Positions 34,413-46,860 of a DNA stretch of 64,000 bases are shown piece after piece (the stretch's first letter is position 1; every line of letters begins with the position of its first letter). Location of the stretch: positions 1 to 64,000 of the forward strand of contig JAEMWC010001212.1 of assembly GCA_016490735.1 (NCBI GenBank). Reading direction: 5' to 3'. Position numbers and translations under genes: made by a program. The notes under the pieces were generated by a model, which worked only from the letters and a program-made list of their open reading frames with translations, was not told where the DNA came from and made no database searches. This DNA comes from Pachyseris speciosa. Its lineage: Eukaryota > Cnidaria > Anthozoa > Scleractinia > Pachyseridae.

Positions 34413-36227
34413 GCTTTGACAGCAAACTGAACGGCAAGTGGAGCGCCGCCTTTAAATCAAGCAGAGAAAATGTGAAGCTTATGGGATGCGATTTAGTGTG
34501 GCAAGCTACTGGTACTGCAGGCGGGGTTACTAAGCTCTCTTCTCTGTGTTCAATTGGCCAATCAGAGTTTGGTTGCGGTTAGTTGTGGTTTTGAGCCGTT
34601 ACTGGCTGCCAAACACTGATTGGCCAATTTGAAATGACCCGCATGCCTCGGATTCCTTTGATTTCGAGATATGTCCAGATATCAACCACAAAGCCAAATT
34701 CACGGCTTTAGCAGCGAATTTCTCGAGAATTATTGGAAGGATGAAGCTCAAATCGGGCGAGGAGTTGAGGCATCTTCTCATCGATCAGGAACATTCAATA
34801 ATTTGGCGTTAATTCTAGTTTGAAGTGGAAGAGGTCGGGGCTTTTCGGTGGTTGGTTGCATGCCTTGGGGCTTTATACTGTCATAAAACCCAGCGGTCGA
34901 GAGTAATTCAGTAAAAAAACGTTTTAAACGGCCCGGGGAGGCCAAAAAAAAAAAACCCACCCAAAAAACGACTACACTTCAGTGTATTAGCATTTGATTT
35001 CACTTTATTGAGATTTCCAGACCATGATGCGTTCAAAATTATATTATTCAGTGTCATATTCGTAACCACCATACATTTCTTTGTATTTCCGTAGTTTTCA
35101 CATGTCAACACACTCATAGGGTGGTCGGCCTGTGGTGACACACTGTAAAAAAATCTAAACTTCAAGTTGCTCTATTTTCAAGACAAAGCAAGCCACCGAG
35201 CTGAAGACATGCAAGCAGATACATTTCTAGAATGTATTTTGCGTGGTGAAGCTAAAAATGCAAAAGTCTGTTTAATTTTGAATTTTAGTTTTTTTTATGA
35301 CGTCATGTCATGTTTTATGATGTCATGTCGTCGGGGCTCCAATGTATTATGGCTTTATGCCACAGAAACTGAAGACAAACGCGACATTAAGTCATGAGCA
35401 TTCGATGGCTAAAGGAAGCAGGAGAGCTACAAACGTCAAGGCAAACATCCAAAGGCACCATTCGCCAACTTTTCAAGTAACGGACCAACATTAACAAAGT
35501 TTTTAAATTTTATCTTGCTAAAAAATGAAAACAACAACAAAAATCATCACAAATTCTCGATTATAATCGTAAAAAAAATTTGCGTTCGGGAGTTTTCGCA
35601 AATTTTAAGTTAACAGATTGTTGCCTATACACGTAAATTAGTCACCGATGTAGTACATTCAGATAGAAGATTGACATTTCATAACTTAAATGACAGGTTG
35701 CCAAGGACTGTATTATATCTTCATTATCATAAGTCATTTCAGTCGTTAAAGGTACAACTGAGTATGAAAAGAATTATAGCAAAATCCTTCACATACACGG
35801 GTGAAATAGAAAATGTTAATGAGCAATACCTTCGTCTTGCAACAAAACGGTTCTAATCTCAGCTTTCATGTAAGCAGACGAAAAATGAAAAACAAGACAA
35901 AACAAAAACAAAACTTCACAGTCCACACGAGTGAACTACGTTCCCACTACAATATAAATACATATCCATAATAGAAATCTATACGATCTATATCAACATA
36001 CAATATGTATTAGATAGTTAGTGAGGCATAAGAGGGCGCGTTTCTCCATTATGTTATTCATTACAACACTCAGATATGGTTGGATAAAAACCTATTATAA
36101 TAAAGAAAACACATGCAGCAGAAGTATCTCATAGAAACAGGCGAGGAAAAATAAAACAAAACAAAACAAAAGCACAGGAACACCTGTCAGTTTGTTTCTG
36201 AAAAACAAAATACACTCGATTTCCTTA
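34413..36227. other. No gene seen
   Basis: No exon or repeat structure recognised. An A-rich island at 34937-34968 and a GATGTCATG/GACGTCATG duplication at 35300-35330 are the only features noted. Confidence 0.5.
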
Positions 36228-37587
36228 CAGGGGCGTAGCCAGGAAACGAGTACGCACAATTTTCCAACTCTCCCGGACCACCCTCCCCTCCCCCCCCCCC
36301 CTCCCATCCCCACTCCTTCCTCAAGTCTCCAATCTTTTTCACGTGCCTTCATTAAAATGTCTTTTACCATCGGCATTCTGAGGTTATGTTGTAAGCGTTA
36401 GCGTACGCGTTCTAGCTTGATATGAAATATTACCCAGTCGGGAAATTCCGTGTTCCTTTTTGGAGTTTATTGAAGTGTTTCGGTTGCTTATCATTAATTG
36501 AATTAACAAGTTAGTAGTGTCTTTTTGGCTTTTATTCGCAAAAAAATAGTTTTTTTTACCGCTGTGTACCATATCGCTTTTATCCGGCATTGTACCCACG
36601 CTGTCCTTGTAAAATCACCTACATAGCAGTAATTTACGCTAGCAGGTCTTATAAATCTGCGAAAAACAATCAATGTGCGCATGTGTACATCTCCATGAAC
36701 AAGAGACGAAAATCCTGAGGCTATGTAAAATATAACTGCCTATAGCTTTCTGGGAGGGATCTAGGATTTATATAAAGGCCGCTAGAAATTTTGAAATGTT
36801 ATTCCTAAAATAATGGTTGTGCACATGTCTCCATCACCAAGAACACTAAACCAAAGTCATGGGCTGCCCATACCATTCACAAAAGTTATAACTGGTTTTC
36901 CATTACAGGCACAGAGCTAATATTCTGTCTTTCTTTCCAATAAACTCAGAAATGACTTCATGAAAGTCGTTATGTTTATGAAAGTGTATCACGGATAGCA
37001 AGGACAACTTCGCTTCTGACATAACGCACTGGAGTGGCGTCTTGAGCCTCTTCATGCTACGAAAATTTTGCTATGTCATTTTGTTAGTGCCAATGGCAAA
37101 GTAATAATCTGTAATTGAGTTTTGGCCATGGAAAGCCCAGAAGAGCGAAGACAGGCCGATCCAAAGGCTATAAAATGAAGTGACCACAACGAGTTCACTG
37201 TTTACCATCCCGCTTGCCGGCGTTCCACCAATGACCCAGGTCAACTCTCTGGAAATCGACTTTTGGTGTGGAATACACCGTCTGTTGTTTTATCAACAGC
37301 ATTTACATACTTTTATTTGTTTATACACGGTAAATACTCAGTATATATTGCATTAATAAAAACAAAATTAATTAAAACAACGCTGTTTTACAAGATTGCC
37401 ATGTGGTAGCCGGACTGACAATTGCTGTAAATTTTGTCAAGTTCCTTTTAAAATATCCAAGAGAGTCTGATTTTCTTAAATTTACGGGAAATAAGCAGAG
37501 TTAAATGAATAGAACAGAGAAAATGTTTTTTTTTTCTACTGAAAAATCACCTTTTATTTATTTGCATTTTTTATTGAATTGTTTTAA

Positions 37588-37632
<45 letters not shown>

Positions 37633-37722
37633 CACCATTATTGTTATTATTATTATTATCATTTATTTTCGGCTTTTTCAGGTACGCACGTACGTACGTG
37701 CGTACAGGTAGCTACGCTCCTG
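36228..37722. mobile_element. Possible inverted-repeat element, ~1.5 kb
   Basis: CAGGGGCGTAGCCAGG at the left and GGTAGCTACGCTCCTG at the right are imperfect inverted copies, and similar CAGGGGCGTAGC ends are common in hAT-type elements. I could not find the expected 8 bp target duplication, and the pairing is short. The inside contains C-rich and (TTA)n tracts but no transposase. Confidence 0.35.
37590..37662. repeat. (TTA)n microsatellite
   Basis: About 24 units with a CACCATTATTG interruption. The isoleucine-rich open frame here is an artefact. Confidence 0.95.
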
Positions 37723-39201
37723 CCTTGCATGGTTATCCAACGTTAGGCAAGCTAACGCGGACGAGTACTTACAACCAAAAAAGCTGGAGGAAGGGCTCCA
37801 GTAATTGCTTTTCGAAATGACACCATCTGGACTTGAACAAAAAAACAAAACAAAAACAAACAAACAAACAAAAAAACAGAAAACACAACGCTAAAGTAAA
37901 GTGTTTTTTGTTTATTATTATTTGTAAATTCTAATTGCATTTTTTATCCCTCTGTCTTTTTAAGGTCCCAGGCTAGACCAGTTTTTCTTCAAAGTTAAAT
38001 TGTTTTTCACTTATTTTCTTTTTGTTTTATCTTTTACACTTTTTACAGGTGTGCACTGTTGGGATATCAGTTGATTGTATAATTTCTTAACAGTACACGT
38101 TTCTTCTTTCTTGCGTTTGAAATTATTTTGACATGCTTTAAGGCGACGTTAAAAACACGTTAATGAAATATACATTAAGGATTTGGCTAAGTTCTAAAGA
38201 CTTTATTATCTGAGTTGTCATGTATGACTCGTGTCCCCTTTTCCTTTGACTGCCTCAGGGAAACACGACAAAAAAATAATAATAATAAAAAAAATACAGA
38301 TTGAGAGGTACGCTCGCCTGAACCGAGTCATATTATTTGGCCAGTTACCATGTGACAACAAGTGCATTAGTAAGGTCTTCCAATTCTGCCATCATAAGCT
38401 TGACAATAACATGCTTCGCTGCCCTTGCCTATTGTTCTGCAAGCTCGAAACTAACCAGGAACTCTACCTTGAAAAACAATTGGAATGATACGTTACCAAA
38501 ACGGAACTACTCCTTAAACAGTCAAATTCCCGTCTACCTACCAGACCTACAAAGTGTTGAGAACACGCTTTCCGACTCGGCTCAAAGTAATCCTCATTTA
38601 AGTTAATTGCAGTAAAAATCATTTTGTGTCGCATAATTTTTTTGTCCATATACAGTTAGCTTGCTTGTATGCATGATGTTCGGGACTTGCTTTTTTTTTA
38701 ATAGAATTTTTATTTACACTACGTACAGCACTTATATTATACTTACATATATATACTTTTATTTTATTTTTTTCATTTTCTTTATTTACTCCACATTAAC
38801 ATATTGAATAAGATTTCTTACAGTGACTAGGAATAGAGAAGGAGTGGAGAAGGGCATGATATAGTAGACTAATTATATGCCCTTTTAAATTACAATACAT
38901 AACTACTCAAGATAAAAAGAGGAAACCTTACATAAATAGAGGAGATGAGAAACAGAAGGAAAAGAAGTTTTACATAGGCGCGTGGAAGAAATTAATACTG
39001 AGCAATACTTGCAGATGTATACTTAACTATACTTACTACTTACAATATACTTACAGTTCTTATACTTGCACTATACCTACAAGATAACAATAATTAAATT
39101 ACAATCGGTCTACCTGCAATGCTCTTTTTATTGTGTATATTATATAATATTGTATGTATTATATTATACTTACATACATACTTTCTCTATACTTATACTA
39201 C
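37723..39201. other. No gene; fragment of the 43.9/44.8 kb repeat
   Basis: Bases 37797-37835 (CTCCAGTAATTGCTTTTCGA, then GACACCATCTGGACTTGAAC) match the inner part of the repeats at 43925-43975 and 44805-44845. The rest is AT-rich with short TATACTTAC-type repeats around 38730-39200. Confidence 0.5.
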
Positions 39202-39600
39202 TTATACTTGGAAAGGACACAATACAATTTTATAAAGACAGAAAAAAATTCCATTTGTTCTTAAATTCTTTCTCCTTATTAGAAGTGACTGCCGGGTATT
39301 CTCTAGATTTATATTTTGGCGCACAAATTGGTATGTTATGGCATTTAAAGCGTTAAGAAAGAAATATTTACCCAAAATAATTATATGGTTGAGGACTAAA
39401 CAGTAGCTGCGAATAATTCCGAACACTGCCTCTAATTCTGACAGAAGCAGTTTCGTGTTACTAGAGAATGAGTACCATTCCTGGAACTTACGCCAAAATG
39501 AAGTTGCCTGCGTACAATGTATAAAGAGATGCCACATGGTCTGACACTCAGATGGAAAAGGGGCAGGAGGGCGAGGCAACTTTTTTCATTTTAATTGTAT
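39202..39600 (-). pseudogene. L1/Tx1-like LINE ORF2 C-terminus, second copy
   Basis: Minus-strand frame with C-Q-T-M-W-H-L-F-I-H-C (the HLFxxC zinc-finger-like end), FWRKFQEWY, LSELEAVFGI, LNHIIILGKYFFLNALNA and FVRQNINLENTR. This is the region that follows the polymerase in L1/Tx1 elements and matches the layout of the relic at 13.9-14.2 kb. Only the last ~125 codons remain. Confidence 0.65.
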
Positions 39601-40396
39601 CACAAGCTATTCGAGGGTAAAATTCGGTGAACGACTTAATATTGGAACATCGTTAATTAAATTAATTTGTTGGCTTTGAAACGTAAGAGGTAAATTGTAT
39701 TTAAGTCATTCCTTTCGATGCCGCACTCTAAACGTTTTTTCTCAGCAGTGGACGGAGGAAGATCTTCGAGTTTTAACAGCATTCCGTATATTGTGTTGTT
39801 GTTGTCCGTGTAATGGAAATGTGAATAAAGTGTTGTTGTTGTTGTCAGTGAACCAATTGAGGTGGAAGGCATAACTGGGTTTTCACAACCTTCTTGTTTC
39901 ATTTTCTTTCAATTTTGGGGAATAGAAGAAAGAATGTTATAATACCGTAAAAAGTTACATTTTAGATTGAATTTATTGCGAAAAGAATCAAACGGAAGAA
40001 AACGACCTTTACAAGAGTCGAAAAGTGTCCAAGATTTTAGCGCCAAGCTTGATTCGAAAGACACCGTTGAAACATGAAAAAATATTACTATTCAGAGTCT
40101 TCTTCTTTGGCGAAGGTGAACTACATTGTCGAGTTTACTTGTTTTGAGTATTAGAATTTCCTTACTAATTTAAAATACTGTTATTCCTGGCACCTTGTTT
40201 CAGCAAGTACAATGTACAACATTAGGTACATGCATAGTCTTGGCTCGACTCTGTCTGCTTCAAGTGCAGTTTATAACAAATCTAAAAGTTTCTTCCTTTC
40301 ATAAATTATAGTGTTTTCATTTGTTCCGTTGGCTGTATACTAGCATTAACGTTCATTAGTCCCGTTATTTCCCGCTCTCACTTGAAACAACAAGAA
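39601..40396. other. No gene; retroelement tail and 3' flank of the GPCR
   Basis: GTGAATAAAGTGTTGTTGTTGTTGTC at 39819-39844 is a LINE-type 3' tail. The remaining sequence is downstream of the receptor stop codon and may contain its 3' untranslated region. Confidence 0.45.
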
Positions 40397-42945
40397 TTAC
40401 ATACGCCTGACTCTTGCTGTAAACGCAAACGCCAACACCACGTACACACCTTGAAGAGTGGTAAAGATTACGGACGGATATTCAAAATATCGGGAAACCA
40501 AGATTTTCAGAAACCCGAAAATCCAAGTAAATCCAGTCAGGATGAAGATCTTGAGAAACACCATTACAGTTAGGCGGTTCCGATTTTGATGGGTCACGTT
40601 TCGCGTCTGTTTCTTTGTTTTTCGCATGGCTCTTACAGTCAAAGCAAAAAATACTGCATTGAACAACAAGGAAAGAGCAACTGGCAAAAAAAAGAAATAC
40701 AAATTTGCGTATGAGTTGTTAATCCAACAGCCCTTGCTGCCGTCATAGTGAAACGCAACCACGTCAGACTGATCAAGAGTCACACGAACTACAATGAAAA
40801 GTAATGCACCAAGCCAACCCAATGCAACCCGCCGCAATAAATGGCCGCATTTCTCTCTTGTACTTGGGTTTCTGCGTTGGATGCGGATCTTGGAAAACAC
40901 CCGCCAGGTCTCAAAAGCGATAATAGACATCCACGTGAAAGAAACTAAAAACGAATAATGCAACCAAATAGCGACGACTGTACATACCACTTTAGTTTCA
41001 ACGTTCCCGGTTGCGAGATAGAGCAGGTCTACTTTTAAGTGTGCCACACAGAGATTCATTAGATAAATACCAGGTAAAGTCCGAAGTTCCTTGAATAATA
41101 TGTAGGTCATTAAGACTGATATGAAGCTTAAAATGGACAGAGATAATCCAACATAGCTGAGCACGACCAAAGCGATATTTTGTTCGTCTTTGCTGCGACG
41201 AGTAAATGAAAATTCTTTTTTGTAAAAGGAAGAAAAGTCGGTGCACACCCAGATCTTACCATTGGCGGCGGTAAACCTTGTGGGCTCGAATAGTTCCATC
41301 GAAATGTTTCGATACACTGAACCGTTTGGAAACATAATGTACTCGTCCTCAGTTAAACCGACTAATACTCCGGAACAGTTCATCGCACGCGGAAGTTGTT
41401 TGCAGACCGATAATATGCCGACGGGGAGAAGAGATCCGTTTGTCCACTGTGTTTCATTAGTGTAGAAATCACTCTCTTGAAATACCTCTCCTGTGTCCAT
41501 AATTTTCACCATTTTTCCTTCAAACGTGTACTCGTTCGGGTAGTAGGTCTCAATTACACCACAATGAAAAGGTTTGACTTCAACTTTGAACACAATGAAT
41601 TTGGTGTTATGTCGTAGTGTTAATGAAAGGGAACTAAGAGTTGAATTTAGCGTTTTGGCAGAAACATTTATCTTCGTGGCTAAATTTAAATTTATGGTGA
41701 AGATTACCCACGTAACCGGACCCAAGGGATTTCCAATGGCGATGCCGGAGACCGCTGTTTCGCTTATGTTTAACTTATTGGTTAAGTCATTTCTAAAGGT
41801 ATTTTCAGTCACTAAAGGATCCCATGACCAAGCTGAAAAAATGGAACGTATCCAAACGTTAACGGTGAAGGTTTTTGATCCGTCTGAGTTCAGGTCAGAT
41901 GTTTGGAGGCGTGGGCGACATACTCGTAGGTGAACGTCATAAACATGGCCTTTCTTGCACGAAATGTTAATGTTTCGAACGTTTGACGTTTCTGTATGTC
42001 TGCCATCATTTGAATAGTCTAGATCCATAACTAAAGAGAAAGGTTTTGCCAGAGTGACATCTTTCGAGTCGCCAGCAGGACCTAGACCACAGGTGACGTT
42101 TTTTTCTTAGTTACAGAGAGCGCAATAAGGATTGAAGAAATGCACAGGATATAAACCAGCTTTGTACACGATTCTCAAAGACCCCTTGAGGCATTTTTGT
42201 TTCACTTCTGTCGAGAGTGAGTGATCTCTACAGTAATAGTTTGAAATTACTCTTTGGCAGTACCGGCGTGTTACATCTTCTGGAGGAAGCCAAAAAGGTT
42301 GTCCACAAGCATCAAACAGGAACTCCACAATTTTATTTCTTGCATATCCATCTGGTATTGGTACATCGCACACAAATTTCGTACTATAAAAAGTGAGTTG
42401 ACTTAGAGTTATTCCGTTACATTCTGCACAATAATAGTTTTTGTAGGTACCTCCATTCTGGTCAACCACTGGTAAGGAATATTAGTGATTTTCGTGGGAA
42501 AGAAATGCTCCTTTCTCGCACCCTTCTTTGATTTCAGCGCCTGTCCATTTCTTAGGACACGACGAGATCATCCACACGCCATACGCTTGACTCAGCGCCC
42601 CTCCTGTTACACAATCCCATTGTTCTTTATGTGGAATTGTTTCGGGTGCTGAAATGGAACAGTACTGGCCAAAGTCGGCACAGCAGTCTTGAAATACCTC
42701 ACAGTTAACGTCACAAAAACACTGTAGCCTCTCCTCTGTTATCCCCAGCTTCCTTTCGTTTGTACATCTCCCTCTGTAGGAGTGCCAGTAATCGTCACAG
42801 TGCATAGTAATGTTAATGAATGCATCATGAGGTCCTGGCGAGGACCGTAAAGTGACATATGCAGAAGGGCTGACAGTGACATAAACATTACTATTATTTG
42901 TTGGTGATGATGCGATATCTCGGCGAATCCTGATGTTTCTGTGAC
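40397..42945 (-). CDS. Adhesion/secretin-type GPCR with somatomedin B module, split by two in-frame TAA codons
   Basis: The exon starts behind an acceptor (TTTATTCAAG, 42946-42955) and runs in a single frame to a stop at 40397. It encodes a short Ser/Thr-rich linker, a somatomedin B-like module (CTNERKLG, CFCDVNCEVFQDCCADFGQY, about 42640-42790), two further Cys-rich segments (SLPVVDQNGGTYKNYYCAEC; ending NPYCALC), an N-glycosylation-rich ectodomain, and seven membrane helices in the last ~270 residues. TM landmarks: LVVLSYVGLSLSILSFISVL (TM1), FTWMSIIAFETWRVF (TM3), GCWINNSYANLYFFF (EL2/TM5), KIFILTGFTWIFGFL (TM6), LQGVYVVLAFAF (TM7). These are class B-type signatures. There is no clear GPS cleavage motif, and the cytoplasmic tail is only a few residues (ARVRRM). 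TAA codons at 42482-42484 and 42107-42109 lie in the same frame with homologous sequence on both sides, so this copy is a pseudogene, an allele, or contains base errors. Such receptors bind extracellular ligands and signal through G proteins. Confidence 0.85.
42107..42109 (-). other. In-frame TAA, second break in the GPCR
   Basis: The frame reads NPYCALCN, stop, EKNVTCGLGPAGD. The Cys pairs on both sides fit one continuous ectodomain. A methionine at 42028 could restart a shortened receptor lacking the somatomedin B part, but it would have no signal peptide. Confidence 0.85.
42482..42484 (-). other. In-frame TAA, first break in the GPCR
   Basis: The frame reads FLSHENH, stop, YSLPVVDQNGG. 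No GT donor or plausible intron surrounds it, and the frame is unchanged on both sides. Confidence 0.85.
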
Positions 42946-43724
42946 CTTGAATAAATTAGATAAAATTCAAAAGCATTAACTGTCATAACATCAAAAACGA
43001 GTAAATTCTCAGGTGTTATTTTGTAGAATCAGTAATATAGAATAAGCGTTCAAATGCTAAAGTTCTTTTTGTAGAACTATCACTCGAATGCAACGCTTTA
43101 GTACATTAATAATGAAGGCCATCTTTTGAAAAAAAAGAAAAAGAAAAAAATAAATACGTCTGTGTCACTTTTTGAGTAAACTTATACGAAAGCCACAACA
43201 GCCATGTACCTTTATTTCAGTCTTACAAACGCCAACCTGGTAACTGTCACTGCACTGTGTTGTGATCAAATTGCCTCAAAAGGTTTTATTGATATTGATA
43301 CTTCGATTTTTTTATTAGCCGGCGTAGTTGGGTGAATTTCGATTTGCTTTGACGAAGGGCTAACGCTAGCTAAAACCAAATTCACATTCCGCTCCACCGT
43401 ATACATCTTCATGGCGTACGAGAAATGAATGTTCTGGAATGATATCACAAATTGTGCTCGACCCAGACTCCATCGAATTTTTCTTCAACTCATTCGACAT
43501 ACTACCAAAACGTCACCTTTTCGGATTTAAAACAAAAATTGTTAGGGATATGAGCGGTTTAAAATTCAGGGGAAAAAACTGTCTAGTGGAGCAATAACGG
43601 TCGGCACGTACTACACTGATACTAAGCGACAAGTCGCTGGAACAAGTCTCTCTTATAAAACCCAGCAAGCAAATTTGCTAGAGGAAATTTAACATTTGTA
43701 CGAAAAGAAACCACTTAAAACGCA
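42946..43724. other. Intron of the GPCR gene
   Basis: Non-coding DNA between the receptor exon and the candidate first exon; nothing else recognised apart from an A-rich tract at 43128-43155. Confidence 0.45.
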
Positions 43725-44035
43725 AATCAGAATTGAAAACTGTACTAAAAGGAGACCTTTAAGAATCCAGGGAGATCAAAGTGTCTTTTTACACACAGTC
43801 GTGATAAAAATGTGTAAATTAGAATTCACACACAAATCTCATCAGAGAGGAGCTGACGATTAACGTTTCCTTTCAGAAAGAAAATTGCATCCTTCTTTTA
43901 CATGTTAATATATATATATAAAAAGGAGTTCAGTTGTTGTTCTTCCAAATGATACCGCTTGGACTTAAACAACACCGCGAATAGAAAAATACAACTAAAT
44001 AACTTTCGCTAAAATGGCAAAGCGAACGGTGGACT
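43725..44035 (+). repeat. Direct repeat, copy 1 (flanks the signal-peptide exon)
   Basis: Shares with 44550-44915 the blocks AAAAGGAGAC, TTTTTACACACAG, CACAAATCTCATCAGA, GTTTCCTTTCAGAAAGAAAA, TTGCATCCTTCTTTTACATG, ATGATACCGCTTGGACTTAA and GCTAAAATGGCAAAG...GGTGGACTTT. A (TA)n run stands where copy 2 has (AAT)n. Confidence 0.8.
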
Positions 44036-44209
44036 TTAGGACTTTGGGTGGACGGAAATTCGACTGTTTAAAGAATGGTTCTGTTTTCTTAACTTATCAT
44101 GCCAACTGTTTTGCAAGGCAGTGTTGCTGGTTTCCTTTGAACTCTTGGAACACATGATAGTAGCTGCGCAGCAAGTTAATACCAAAAGCATAACAAATTT
44201 GACAGCCAT
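44036..44209 (-). CDS. Candidate first exon with signal peptide for the GPCR
   Basis: A minus-strand ATG at 44207-44209 opens MAVKFVMLLVLTCCAATIMC followed by SKSSKETSNTAL: a short charged start, a hydrophobic core and small residues, as in a secretory signal peptide. The frame runs 57 codons to a stop at 44036, so the exon must end earlier; GATAA|GTTAAG near 44090 is a possible but weak donor. It lies 1.1-1.3 kb upstream of the receptor exon in the right orientation. The link is inferred from position and the receptor's need for a signal sequence. Confidence 0.4.
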   Translation of the reverse strand: MAVKFVMLLVLTCCAATIMCSKSSKETSNTALQNSWHDKLRKQNHSLNSRISVHPKS

Positions 44210-44549
44210 CTTTGTAATCCACAGGTTTTCACAGTAGCTGACGATATGACTCGCTTGTAGAGTGAATGCTGTGTCACATGCATGTGGTCAGCATGTTGCC
44301 ATCTGGCGGTCAAGGGAAGGGTATGCGGATATAATAATGATAATGTACATGCTATTAAGGTGCTTTTAATTTCGCTTTAAGAAGTGTCAACATTCAAAAG
44401 TAAGATAAGAGTAAAGTAAAGTACAATCAACTGATGTGTCAACAGTCCGGCACGTAACGCGTGTAAGAGACAAAGTACGATCGAACCCTTCTCGGTCAAA
44501 AACGACAAAAAGACTATTACCTCCCAAATTAATAGCTGTGAAACAGCTA

Positions 44550-44739
44550 ACTTTAAAGGAAAACTGGAATAAAAGGAGACTTTCAAAAACCCAGAGAGAG
44601 CAAGGTGTATTTTTACACACAGCCGTGTTAAAAAATACAATTAGAATTTACACGCAAATCTCATCAGATGCAGCTGATGATTAATGTTTCCTTTCAGAAA
44701 GAAAATTGCATCCTTCTTTTACATGTTAATCTTAAAAAA

Positions 44740-44781
<42 letters not shown>

Positions 44782-44915
44782 TAATAATAATAATAGCGGT
44801 CCAGTTGCTGCTTTTCAAAATGATACTACTTGGACTTAAAAAAGCACTGCGAATAGAAAATACAACTCAATAGCTTTCGCTAAAATGGCAAAGGGAAAGG
44901 TGGACTTTGGAAAGA
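44550..44915 (+). repeat. Direct repeat, copy 2
   Basis: Second copy of the 43.7-44.0 kb unit, about 850 bases downstream in the same orientation, with an (AAT)n expansion at 44742-44796 in its middle. Confidence 0.8.
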
Positions 44916-46631
44916 AAAAACAAACATTAACCTTTTATCCAGTAGATGAAGTGCCATATCTAGCCGTATTCTCGACGGAGTATAGAGGATATTAATGACG
45001 GCCATAACAAACGAAAATTTTCTGAAAAGAAAATCATTTTTCATTTTCTCTTGGCTTTTATTCCAAGGTCTTGCAATGTAAAGAGGGGTTCCTCTAAAAA
45101 CTATTTCCAACGATCGTTTTAAAAACGACATCAAATAAATAAAATGCATAAACTCTAACGTACGCCATTAAAGCTTCACTTGAATACAACCATAGTTAGA
45201 AAGAGAAAAATGAAATGAGGCGCCCCTAGAATAAATAATCCTCAACGCGTGTACGCAGGCATTTTAATAAACTACGTTTAAAAGAAAAGACTGTTCCAAA
45301 GTCTCCATCAGAGAGATAAAAAAACTTCTAGAAATTCATGGAATTTATCAAGACCCTTATGACTTTCCCTCCGCCTGTCGGGTAACAATGACGATGTCAC
45401 TCAGACAATGACCTTACCGCACAAGAGTAAAACCGGAGGTGTATGATCCCTCGAAGCACCTACATTTCTTTTTAACTTGTATTTACTTGACCAAACCTCG
45501 CTGAACAAATCTTTTACTTCGGAGTTCCAAGAAAATGAAAACCTCCAAACCACTATTTTCCAAAACAAAATAACAATAAAAATAAAAAAAAAAATAAAAA
45601 ATCAAGAAGAGAGAAACAAGACCACATGGTAAAAGCGGCTTTATTCCCACGCCTGCAATCTACATCTAAAGTGATTTACTTAACTGCTAAACCCTGAAAA
45701 ATGAAACGAATGACGTATTGTTAATATTATGGGTAAACGTTTTGCTACCCAAACCCTAATGGTGACATGTTAAACATTCGGCTGTGTCCACTGACACTAT
45801 TTTCATGCACAGTATCTCACTCCCAAGTTAGGAAGCAAAACAGAGGGATTTTAATAATATTAAGAATTGAAATAGATTAATTAAAGGAATTAATAAGCAT
45901 TGCAACTTCGATTGAGAGTTGTGCTAAGTATTTTTAGTCGATAGACCACACTGTAAGTATATTCCCGCTTTTCAAATTTGGAAGCCGTTCGCATTTTTAG
46001 AGGCAGATTATGAAGTTTACACCGAAGGTGCTTATATTAGTAAACGAAGCCACCAGAATGTGCTGTTAACCCTTCTAGCATAATTTCTCTTCGAACTTAG
46101 CGAAAGAAACGATAAGACAGAAGAAACTTATAAGCCCGTGAAAGGACCAGATGCTAGTCATATATAACTGGACAAAAAACGTATTTACAAATATGGTGCA
46201 AAACTACAGTAAATGTCATATTTCCTCTGCTTTTCTCAAAATTGTCTCGACGTAAGTATGATTTGTGGACCATAGTTGCATATCGTAGCAATGCTCTTAA
46301 ATGTCGTGCATGCCACATTTGCTTTAAGTTTGACCTGACTTAAAAAACTGGTGGTACAGATATAGATTGGCCAATATTTGCTTGGGTACCAAAGAAGTGC
46401 CCAAATTTCTCCTTTGACTCCGTTTTTCTTTCTAAGACAAACTTACGCAATGTGCTAGCACAGAATAGATTTGCTCTAAGTGCTAATGCCCGTATTTGGT
46501 TGGGGTAGTACAGACTATCAAAGTTATTCCATTGAATACATTTACTATGTAGGCAAATAAACTAAACGTTTAAACATTGCGAAATTTGGGTCATGACGGC
46601 AAATCTGATGAAGGTTTCAGTGTTTATACCT
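44916..46631. other. No gene seen
   Basis: AT-rich DNA with an A-rich tract at 45560-45605; no exon or repeat structure recognised. Confidence 0.5.
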
Positions 46632-46860
46632 TCTACAATCACGGTCGCAATTACTTGTAACACTCGACAAAAGCGTCACATTTCACGTCCACATCTCACC
46701 CAGCCTACTCCCCTTCCCCTCACCTCCTCCTAATGTTGATTTTTTCGACGAATGTTGATTTCACAGGTTTGCTACAAGTCTGACCTCCAGAAAATCAACA
46801 TTGAAGGGAAGGAGGGGAAATAGCGAGCTAGTGTTTCAACAATTGTGACCGTGATTGTAA
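46632..46860. mobile_element. TA-flanked MITE, ~225 bp
   Basis: TACAATCACGGTCGCAATTA at the left, CAATTGTGACCGTGATTGTA at the right: inverted ends with one or two mismatches and a TA at each edge. A second inner pair (CCCCTTCCCCTCACC...TGTTGATTTT / AAAATCAACATTGAAGGGAA) extends the fold. Confidence 0.7.

Noticed and set aside
37505..37711. Isoleucine-rich forward frame
   Set aside because: Translation of the (TTA)n microsatellite.
36228..37722. Confident hAT assignment
   Set aside because: The inverted ends are short and imperfect, and the expected 8 bp target duplication is missing, so it was listed only as possible.
42085..42112. Small intron removing the second TAA (GTAACTAAG...)
   Set aside because: The possible GT-AG spans are only tens of bases and would remove conserved cysteine-containing sequence.
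42107..42484. Stop-codon readthrough or selenocysteine in the GPCR
   Set aside because: Both stops are TAA, not TGA, and there is no recognisable readthrough context; nonsense change or error is simpler.
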